Below are positions 57,972 through 64,000 of a stretch of 64,000 bases of DNA, one piece after another. The position numbers and the translations under genes are program-made. Source of the DNA: Sulfurisphaera tokodaii str. 7 (GTDB lineage Archaea; Thermoproteota; Thermoprotei_A; Sulfolobales; Sulfolobaceae); the NCBI RefSeq assembly GCF_000011205.1, contig NC_003106.2:2595938-2659937 (forward strand), read 5' to 3'. The notes beneath the pieces are model-generated. The model did no database searches and was not told the origin of the DNA. It saw nothing but the letters and a program-made list of their open reading frames with translations. Every line of letters starts with the position of its first letter. Position 1 is the first letter of the stretch.

Positions 57972-60188
57972 ATGAAAAAGCCTTTACTTATCTTAGCGTT
58001 AATCCTACTCTCTCTATCCCTACTCCAACCTAAGGCATACATATCTCCGTCAAACTTCATCCTACCGCCAAATTATTATGAAGAAATCCCAGTTAACACC
58101 AACGGTGGTCTTTACATCTATCTCTACGCTAACTCTACTGTCTATTTCACAATAAAAGGGACAAATTATAGTGATGTTGCCTCATCCTTTTATTCCTACT
58201 TCCCTTTACCCCCAGGGTCTTATTGCATAATAGTGAGCAACAATGTGAGCAATAGCGTAGTCGACGTTCAGCTTTATTACGGCTCTGGTAGACCAGCGCC
58301 AACTGGAATCGCAGATTACGGCATTGAGTTAAACGGTGGAACCGTTAAACCTTACGTGGAGGAGTTTAATGGAGTAATCGGTGTGGCACAAATTTACTCC
58401 ATTTCTGCACTAAACGGTACTAATTACGGTGCTAGCTTACAGTTGAACACTGTACTACAAGTAAACACTGCACAAGGTACCCAGCAATACTGGTTACAGA
58501 ACGTAATACAGTTTATTACTAATGAGAGTATATACCGCTATGTAGATAACGTTTGGAACTTCACTTCCTCTCCCAGCGAGCTTAACTCCAGCCTTATACA
58601 CGGTGAGGGTTATGTATACACTACTGGTATACTATCCCCTTGTTCCTATTATGCCTACGCTACACAGTACTTTAATATGACTTATCCCTTTTACGCCGTC
58701 CTTTTCATATCCGTACAGACTATACCACAAGGCGTTTTAGTTCACTTCGGTTATTTAAACGGTAGTATGACAGTTTGGTACGATAACGTTACAATAAACA
58801 TTTCCGGTATTGAATCAGCTTACCTTTTAGTTGATGGCTATAATGTAACCGGTAGTGGTAACGCTTACGATACCGAACTCGTTTTCGGAGGAATAAGTAA
58901 AGGTGAAATAACTTACTATAACTCCCTCAGCGCTATGCTCTACTTTGTCTACGTTAACTCTACTAACGTCATTACGCCCAAAGCCCTTTTACCATTCGGT
59001 TTAGATACTGCAGAGGCTTCTGATAACTTATTCACGACTCCTTATCAAGGGGTTTATAAAGTGAAAGTTGGTAACGGTGAAGAGACTTACATACCCACTA
59101 TTTCAACCCCCTTCAAAGCACAAATAATTAACGGAAGTAAAGAGATAGATTTAGGGCAGAGGGATTACATTACCGTTAATGTAACAGGCGGTCAACCTCC
59201 ATATCTCATAAATATAGGTAATAAGAGTTTTATTGACTTCTACGTCGGGAATTACACAATAAGCTACGAACCGAGTATAGGTAATCAATCCCTCCAAATC
59301 AACGTTTACGACTTAAAAGGCGATGAGAACACCCTTTACTATAACCTTACTGTTAACCCAGATCCTGTCGTTGGAGTTAAAATAAGTAACGTCACTGATG
59401 TAGGAATACCTATAGTGGCAATAGCAAACGCTAGTTTAGGTACTAAACCTTACCACTTTGCATGGTACATTAACGGTAATTTAGTAGGCAAAGATAACGT
59501 TTTAAAATTCAATTTCAGTTCAGTTGGGACTTATAACGTGACTTTTGTGTTTACTGACTCAGCGGGGTATGAGATAGAAAAAGAGTTCGAGGTTACCATT
59601 AATCCAGACCCAATAGTTAATGCAAGCTTAAGTGCAAATAAGACTGACGTAGGAGTTCCAATTAATTTAAGCTTAAATTACAGCCTCGGTACACAGCCTT
59701 ACAAGACTTACATTTACTTAAACGGTAGTCTAATAAATGAAAAATCGATAAACTTCAGTAAACCAGGTGTTTATAACCTTACTGTAGTAGTAATAGACTC
59801 AGCAGGGTATAAAGTGATTCACACATTCTACGTGACTGTTATTAAAGACCCTCAGTTATCTGTAAACGTCGTGACTACGGGTAATTTCTTCATAGAGAAT
59901 AGCGGTGTAACGCTAAGCGGAATTACTTCAGGCGGAATCCCTCCTTACACTTATTATGTCTACTTAAACGGTAAATTAATATACACAGAGAATTCGCTGA
60001 GCGGTTATAGCTTATCATTAAACATAGGAAATAATAACGTGACAGTAGTAGTCAAGGACTCTTTGGGAGTAGTTTCAGAACAATCGTATCTGTTAAATAC
60101 ATCTTATAACTTAACAGACATAGCAGTAGTGGCAATATTAATTATCGTGGCCATTGTAGCAATAGTAGTGATAGTAAGGAGGAAATAA
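57972..60188 (+). CDS. thermopsin-family (A5) surface protease with PKD-like domains
   Basis: 738 residues: signal peptide (about 1-23), thermopsin domain (about 60-380) with RPAPTGIADYGIELNG, WLQNVIQFIT and YDTELVFGG, parallel to the 39168-42356 protein. Three PKD/Ig-like domains of about 90 residues follow, each marked by a GTQPY/GTKPY-type turn and SAGYE/K. A membrane helix and RRK close the protein. It is an acid protease held on the cell surface. Catalytic residues of the A5 family are not settled, so I do not mark them. Confidence 0.85.
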   Translation: MKKPLLILALILLSLSLLQPKAYISPSNFILPPNYYEEIPVNTNGGLYIYLYANSTVYFTIKGTNYSDVASSFYSYFPLPPGSYCIIVSNNVSNSVVDVQLYYGSGRPAPTGIADYGIELNGGTVKPYVEEFNGVIGVAQIYSISALNGTNYGASLQLNTVLQVNTAQGTQQYWLQNVIQFITNESIYRYVDNVWNFTSSPSELNSSLIHGEGYVYTTGILSPCSYYAYATQYFNMTYPFYAVLFISVQTIPQGVLVHFGYLNGSMTVWYDNVTINISGIESAYLLVDGYNVTGSGNAYDTELVFGGISKGEITYYNSLSAMLYFVYVNSTNVITPKALLPFGLDTAEASDNLFTTPYQGVYKVKVGNGEETYIPTISTPFKAQIINGSKEIDLGQRDYITVNVTGGQPPYLINIGNKSFIDFYVGNYTISYEPSIGNQSLQINVYDLKGDENTLYYNLTVNPDPVVGVKISNVTDVGIPIVAIANASLGTKPYHFAWYINGNLVGKDNVLKFNFSSVGTYNVTFVFTDSAGYEIEKEFEVTINPDPIVNASLSANKTDVGVPINLSLNYSLGTQPYKTYIYLNGSLINEKSINFSKPGVYNLTVVVIDSAGYKVIHTFYVTVIKDPQLSVNVVTTGNFFIENSGVTLSGITSGGIPPYTYYVYLNGKLIYTENSLSGYSLSLNIGNNNVTVVVKDSLGVVSEQSYLLNTSYNLTDIAVVAILIIVAIVAIVVIVRRK

Positions 60189-60302
60189 GGCTTTTTAGAT
60201 TGTTGTAGGAAAAAAGTTCATTGTAAGGGATATTATTTTTTTAAAAAAAAAACTGGAAGCGCTTAGCATAAGCGTAAAACCAGATTATACGTGGATAGTA
60301 AT

Positions 60303-60480
60303 TTAAGGAAATTTCCTTGCCATAAAAGATTAGAATATTTGCTCTTGAACTAATAAATACTTTTAATTTATTCCCTTGTTTCATCTTTAATATAAAACGA
60401 AATTTATAGTTAACTAAACAATATTTCTTTACATTTTAACGTAACGTAAAAATGAAGCGATTTTCTTATAAATAAGAAGG
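60303..60480 (-). repeat. dispersed palindrome-ended element, copy 5 (inverted)
   Basis: Starts with the perfect palindrome TTAAGGAAATTTCCTT(GC), continues ATAAAAGATTAGAATATTTG and TTTTAACGTAACGTAAAAATG and ends at TTATAAATAAG. It is directly joined to the truncated insertion sequence at 60481, so one of the two was cut or inserted here. Confidence 0.8.
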
Positions 60481-60982
60481 GTGAGGAGGATGGTATGATT
60501 ATAGCTTTTCTTGTGAGGTTGATGTTAGAACTGCTGTTGTTTTTGGCTGAGGAGGGGTGGGGTGTTGAGAATGCTTTTCGTTCTCTTGAGGAGTTTGGGG
60601 TTAGGACTTGTGATGTTAGGAAGGAGTTGGTTCTTATTCTCCTCTGTTATTTTCTTTTGAATGTTTGGTTCGTTCTTTGGGTGGGGTTGTGGGAGTTCTG
60701 TCAGTCTCTCGTTGATTTTCTGCCTTAAGGAGATGAGGGAAGTTGTTGCACAAGGTTTACCTTAAGTTAGGGAGTTGTTTTTTGCAAATCTCAGCTAACT
60801 CTATGCAACCCTTTTTAGCAACGTGAAATTAATTCAATATTTCCTGTTTTTCTAATAAAAAATATATTTAATTATACTCGATATTATAAAATATATGTGG
60901 TCTTATTTGAATGATACTAGTTTTGTTCAATTTTGATTAATGTTATTATTTATCTCAGGAAAAAAGAGATTCCCATATTGAC
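60481..60982 (+). mobile_element. truncated second copy of the 46282-47492 insertion sequence
   Basis: Plus-strand sequence from about 60490 matches the minus strand of the complete element (LVRLMLELLLF in both) and runs to a terminal end GAGATTCCCATATTGAC with one difference from the intact end. The 3' half of the transposase reads through GVENAFRSLEEFGVRTCDVR and ends at 60728 in LVDFLP without the lesions of the first copy. The 5' half and left end are missing, cut at the dispersed element. Confidence 0.8.
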
Positions 60983-61076
60983 GTATAAATCCAATTGAAC
61001 CTCATGCTGTTAAGTTGAAGACGACGAAGTTATATCCTAACCTTCTAATGATATGAGACATCATTCTTATATTGCA

Positions 61077-61158
61077 AGTTAATATTGTATACAAAAGTTT
61101 CCATAAAGAGCGTTAGCGGTTAAACTATTTCCAGAGTTTAGTTAATGTTGTATACAAA
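61077..61158. promoter_or_regulatory. two copies of AGTTAATNTTGTATACAAA, 63 bp apart
   Basis: Each 19-base copy contains the perfect palindrome TTGTATACAA (61085-61094 and 61148-61157). A spacing of 63 bp equals about six helical turns, so a dimeric regulator could bind both on one face. They lie behind the 3' end of the gene 61172-61507 in the IS-proximal spacer; the gene they might control is not clear. Confidence 0.4.
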
Positions 61159-61171
61159 TGCTTCAAAAACT

Positions 61172-61507
61172 TTATAAAGCATGAAGTAGTTGCACAGTAT
61201 CATAATAATTTGCCCCTAGTGTTACTAAGGTGATCGGGACTAGTCCTAGCCATTTAAACTTGCTAACGTTAAATTTATCGAAGAGCTTTAAGAACCAATA
61301 CATACCAACAAAGAGGTAGATTTTGACACCGATTAAGGCTAAAAAATAATAAATGTTATAACTAGTTACAGACCCAGAAATAAAATAATACCAGTTTCCA
61401 AATTCGAATACTTGGAAATACTTCCAACCTATCCACGTTATTATCACATCGTAAATGTTACCAGCAATAAACAGAGCCCACAAAACCTTAAGGAGTCTAC
61501 TCATCAT
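61172..61507 (-). CDS. small membrane protein, paralog of 61766-62074
   Basis: 111 residues with four membrane helices. The start LLKVLWALFIAGNIYDVIIT matches KILWLIFILANIYDALFS of the divergent gene at 61766. The pattern (IYD-x2-x-T/F, then an acidic Asn-Tyr stretch and a final helix with YD) resembles DUF5658-type proteins. The two genes point away from each other across a 260-bp spacer. Function unknown. Confidence 0.6.
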   Translation of the reverse strand: MMSRLLKVLWALFIAGNIYDVIITWIGWKYFQVFEFGNWYYFISGSVTSYNIYYFLALIGVKIYLFVGMYWFLKLFDKFNVSKFKWLGLVPITLVTLGANYYDTVQLLHAL

Positions 61508-61765
61508 AACCGATTTAAGTTAAGTAGATATTATATTTTATCCAAACATTATGTAAAGTCGTATTTATAAACGTGGAGATTAGTAGCAAATCTTATGAAC
61601 ATTACTCGGCTTCTAAATTTTTAACCTAAATGATGCCAAGGACGAAGTTAAGACAAAATATACAAGCAATAGAGTTCCTAATATGTTAGGAAAGAATCTT
61701 AAACTATTTAACGCTTAACAGTGTTTGCAAAAAACATAATATTTACTTAGTTTAGGTTAGTTATA

Positions 61766-62074
61766 ATGAACAAGGTTAAGATTCTTTGGTTAATCTTTAT
61801 CTTAGCAAATATTTATGATGCACTGTTTTCATTTATTGCCTGGCATTATCCTTCCGTTGTAGAATTGAATCCCATAATAAACTTCTTCAGAGTAGATGGT
61901 TATTTGTCGATGCTTAAAGTAACCTTGGGACTGAAGCTAATGCTATTCTCGGCAGTCTATTTTATAACCGAAAGAGTCAAGCAAAAAACGCCAATACTAA
62001 CTATAGCCGTAGCAGTGATATTGCTTGCAGTAATATGGGATACCTTAGATTTTCTCATTTTTGGCTCTTTTTAA
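61766..62074 (+). CDS. small four-helix membrane protein (DUF5658-like)
   Basis: 102 residues: LWLIFILANIYDALFSFIAW, HYPSVVELNPIINFF and a last helix with VIWDTLDFLIF. The HxxxxELNP-type segment after the first helix is a feature I associate with DUF5658. ATG at 61766 follows AATATTTACTTAG. The end overlaps the next frame by 14 bp, so the two may be translated together. Confidence 0.6.
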   Translation: MNKVKILWLIFILANIYDALFSFIAWHYPSVVELNPIINFFRVDGYLSMLKVTLGLKLMLFSAVYFITERVKQKTPILTIAVAVILLAVIWDTLDFLIFGSF

Positions 62075-62579
62075 AACAGAAGAAAACGCAATTATCATTA
62101 AAGCAGTAAACGAGCCTTATACAGCCTGGGGTTCCCCCGCCATTATCATCATATCAGACCACCTCTATTACTCTCCGCCACCTTGGTATGTTCAAATAGC
62201 CCCAGACTTGATTCTCTCATTGGGGATCGTAAGCGTTATTTTAGTTTTACTGAGGAACTTCTCTAAGTTTGAGAAATTCCCACGGAATATATTCCCTCTT
62301 CTTAAAGACAAGTTAAAAGTGTTCAACACAGTTCTAACTGTTATTTCAGCAGTATTTTTAGGACTTTCTCTTTATCTTTATCATCTTCATCTGAGTTATG
62401 CTAAAGTGAATATACCGCATCTTAACTTGATAACTATAGGTGACATGTTACCAAAGATGAATCCTGCATATTTTTCTGTACCCTGGTATGTTAATTTATG
62501 GCCAGAACTTTTAGTAATAGGCTTAGCGTTATCGGGAGTAGCAATATACAGCTGGATTAAATTATGGTTTAGAAGATAA
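62061..62579 (+). CDS. membrane protein with two PWY-type repeats
   Basis: 172 residues read from TTG at 62061, within the end of the previous gene. Two similar halves: SPPPWYVQIAPDLILSLGIV and SVPWYVNLWPELLVIGLALS, each a P-W-Y turn followed by a membrane helix; the second half also has a helix and an extracytoplasmic loop before it. Nearby pseudogenes (62674-62958 and 63178-63424) carry the same module. The N-terminal half looks truncated, so this gene may have formed by fusion of two copies. Unknown function. Confidence 0.5.
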   Translation: MALFKTEENAIIIKAVNEPYTAWGSPAIIIISDHLYYSPPPWYVQIAPDLILSLGIVSVILVLLRNFSKFEKFPRNIFPLLKDKLKVFNTVLTVISAVFLGLSLYLYHLHLSYAKVNIPHLNLITIGDMLPKMNPAYFSVPWYVNLWPELLVIGLALSGVAIYSWIKLWFRR

Positions 62580-62673
62580 ACCATTATGAATACGCTCTCT
62601 TTTCTAGCTCCAAACCCTGGAGGAAAATTTGTAAAGTTCTTTATAAAATAAGGTTATCTTTCTAACATCAGTC

Positions 62674-62754
62674 TGTGTTTTACTTTTAGGTCTAAGTTTT
62701 TTACTTATATTCGATAGACCTACAGTCTGTGTTACTAGAACATATAACTACTAA
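62674..62754 (+). pseudogene. decayed copy of the PWY-type membrane module
   Basis: A short open segment reads CVLLLGLSFLLIFDRPTVCV, like VLLIGSVAIIAIGVYLFMID in the copy at 63178, with the same KPT/RPT after the helix. The remainder of the module is scrambled by stops until 62929. Confidence 0.4.
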
Positions 62755-62928
62755 ATTTACTTACCTAGAAGAGATGATAAGAGAAGAAAATTACCAGAAT
62801 ATTAAATTTACTTCGCCTCTGGAATTAACTCAGAAAATATCTAATAATGAGAGCTATTACCACAAAATACTATATTCTCTTCATTAAGAAATTATTTTAC
62901 CCCTTGTACTAAATCTATACCAATTAAG

Positions 62929-62958
62929 ATAATTCCAATACCGTGGTACGCTAATTAA
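62929..62958 (+). pseudogene. fragment IIPIPWYAN of the PWY module
   Basis: Ten codons read IIPIPWYAN-stop, the same turn as IIPPP(W)YANLWPE in the next copy, and then degenerate. Very short, credible only because two related copies are adjacent. Confidence 0.3.
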
Positions 62959-63177
62959 TAGCTGAATACACTGATAATTTGTTTGCTAGTTATAGACTAG
63001 ATAAAGAGATCTACCACGATTTGAAGGCGTTACATAAGAAGTGGTATGACTACAAATTTTGTTTGAAAAACCCGTTTAAAGTCCAGTAGACAATAAGTAT
63101 ATTTTATCCCTATCACCTTAAAAGTTGTACTTTATCTTTGGATGAGATTTATAAGTCCGACTTCATAACCGGTCTTA

Positions 63178-63424
63178 ATGAGAAAATTTACTGTTCTACT
63201 TATAGGTTCTGTAGCTATAATAGCGATAGGAGTTTACTTGTTTATGATAGACAAACCTACTATCATTCACCCTCCTAAAATACCAGTAACACCATTTAAT
63301 ATAATTAATTATGGAAGTCCACCGGCTGATGCAGTTTTCATAATCCCACCACCTTGATACGCGAACCTCTGGCCAGAAACTCTTGCAGTAGGAACAGTAC
63401 TACTAATCTAGGCCCTTTCAGTAA
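63178..63424 (+). pseudogene. PWY-type membrane protein with two Trp-to-stop changes
   Basis: ATG at 63178 starts MRKFTVLLIGSVAIIAIGVY (signal helix), an outside loop rich in Pro and Asn, and IIPPP. Codon 60 is TGA (63355-63357) exactly where the Trp of PWY stands in the intact relative at 62061-62579, and codon 78 is TAG (63409-63411) where VAIYSW has Trp. Between and after them the frame keeps the family pattern (YANLWPETLAVGTVLLI). Both stops are one base from TGG. A dead or dying copy. Confidence 0.65.
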
Positions 63425-63592
63425 GACGTAAATTCGCAAAACACTATACAGCATACTTTAGATTCTCAGTTTCAGGATATAGATCTTGGTATTCCTGTAG
63501 AGGTGCAGTTAGCAGAAGATATAATTAAATTACTGGTTAACGTAGCGGGAGTTGAAGGTGTATGGATATATGAAAATGATGAAGATCTGTAA
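63425..63592 (+). pseudogene. open C-terminal fragment without start
   Basis: After a TAA the frame is open for 55 codons and ends SQFQDIDLGIPVEVQLAEDI followed by IKLLVNVAGVEGVWIYENDE. The amphipathic helix and acidic end look like a genuine small-protein C-terminus, but there is no ATG. It may be the remnant of a gene fused to the decaying PWY copy. Confidence 0.35.
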
Positions 63593-63627
63593 AAAAAGAT
63601 ATAAAACCATTTTTATTTTATTTTATT

Positions 63628-64000
63628 ATGGGATACGGATATACGGGATATGGATACGTAGTCCCGTTTTGGGCCCTGAAAGATTTTAAGCCCAAACCAA
63701 AGAAGTTCACTATAAGGATCCGCAAAAAAATCGCTGTCCCATCCATCAGGATATTTAGCCTTCAACCCGGAAAATTTGCAGGAAGGAAGAGCAGTATAAC
63801 GCGTCGGCAATACAAAAAGCCTCATAAAACAATATACCTAACCGATTTATATGTGTCGTTAAGAATTAAGGATGTGCCATTAAGGCTTATAATAAGAAAG
63901 AAAAGTGGCGTTTGTATCATAACAAGAAAGGAAAACATAAAACCGGAATTTTTGCAAAAGCAGAAAGAAATCCCGATAATATATTTTGCTATTTTTAAAG
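63628..64000 (+). CDS. basic hypothetical protein, runs off the right edge
   Basis: From ATG at 63628 the frame is open for 124 codons to the window end: MGYGYTGYGYVVPFWALKDF, then a very basic region with KPKPKKFTIRIRKKIAVPS and RRQYKKPHKTIYL. The Gly/Tyr start and high Lys/Arg content suggest a nucleic-acid-binding or structural protein. The length without a stop in AT-rich sequence argues that it is coding. No family recognised. An antisense 70-codon frame at 63613-63825 is weaker. Confidence 0.45.
   Translation, partial: MGYGYTGYGYVVPFWALKDFKPKPKKFTIRIRKKIAVPSIRIFSLQPGKFAGRKSSITRRQYKKPHKTIYLTDLYVSLRIKDVPLRLIIRKKSGVCIITRKENIKPEFLQKQKEIPIIYFAIFK

Noticed and set aside
63613-63825. 70-codon minus-strand frame at the right edge
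   Set aside because: The overlapping plus-strand frame is longer and more regular; the antisense frame has no start signal.

Overview
The window looks like a chromosomal stretch from a thermoacidophilic crenarchaeon of the order Sulfolobales. It is AT-rich (roughly one third G+C by eye). Many genes start directly behind a TATA box with little or no leader, while internal operon genes carry GGTGA/GGAGG-type ribosome sites. The protein set is typical of the order: two thermopsin-family surface proteases, a sedolisin (S53) protease, HEPN/MNT pairs, PaREP1-type proteins, a Cdc48/VAT ATPase and an archaeal haem-copper oxidase cluster. The oxidase cluster (subunits I and II, a CbsA/CbsB-like cytochrome b pair, a membrane polyferredoxin and a ferredoxin-CBS protein) resembles the fox cluster of iron-oxidising Sulfolobales. 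This points to an iron-oxidising Sulfurisphaera-, Acidianus- or Metallosphaera-like organism; genus is inference.

Layout. 1-5.5 kb: accessory genes (PaREP1-type fragment, MFS transporter, AbrB-type regulator, MNT/HEPN pair with a frameshifted HEPN). 5.5-8.1 kb: Cdc48-like ATPase and two small coupled membrane proteins. 8.1-17.5 kb (minus strand): the oxidase operon, read foxA, foxB, a small subunit, a foxC-like cytochrome b broken by a 74-bp tandem duplication, a foxD-like membrane protein, then smaller membrane proteins and two large envelope proteins. 17.8-22.2 kb (plus strand): a transposase-like remnant, two small membrane genes, then the polyferredoxin/membrane/ferredoxin-CBS operon, which lies between two 53-bp direct repeats. 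22.2-28.5 kb: ABM-like protein, MFS exporter, CopZ-like protein, MDR dehydrogenase, a zinc-finger TenA-like protein with a Ta0938-like partner, and TatA. 28.6-32.4 kb: zinc-ribbon membrane protein, GH116 glycosidase and MFS transporter in one operon. 33-45.8 kb: S53 protease, GNAT, PaREP1-type protein, membrane proteins, large thermopsin and MFS permease.

46-64 kb is a gene-poor, decaying accessory region. It holds a 1.2-kb IS with 23-bp inverted ends, a truncated second copy, two nested MITE-like elements, a broken HEPN/MNT pair, a HAD hydrolase, a YVTN-type propeller surface protein, a second thermopsin, and a family of small membrane proteins whose copies range from intact to stop-ridden.

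A roughly 170-bp non-coding element with a palindromic end (core TTAAGGAAATTTCCTTAA) occurs five times in both orientations between genes. It and a second, weaker repeat family are the clearest structures not explained by ordinary genes. No rRNA gene, tRNA gene or CRISPR array was recognised. Functionally, the oxidase and Fe-S operons probably form one respiratory chain; the secreted proteases, GH116 enzyme and MFS carriers suggest peptide and sugar scavenging.
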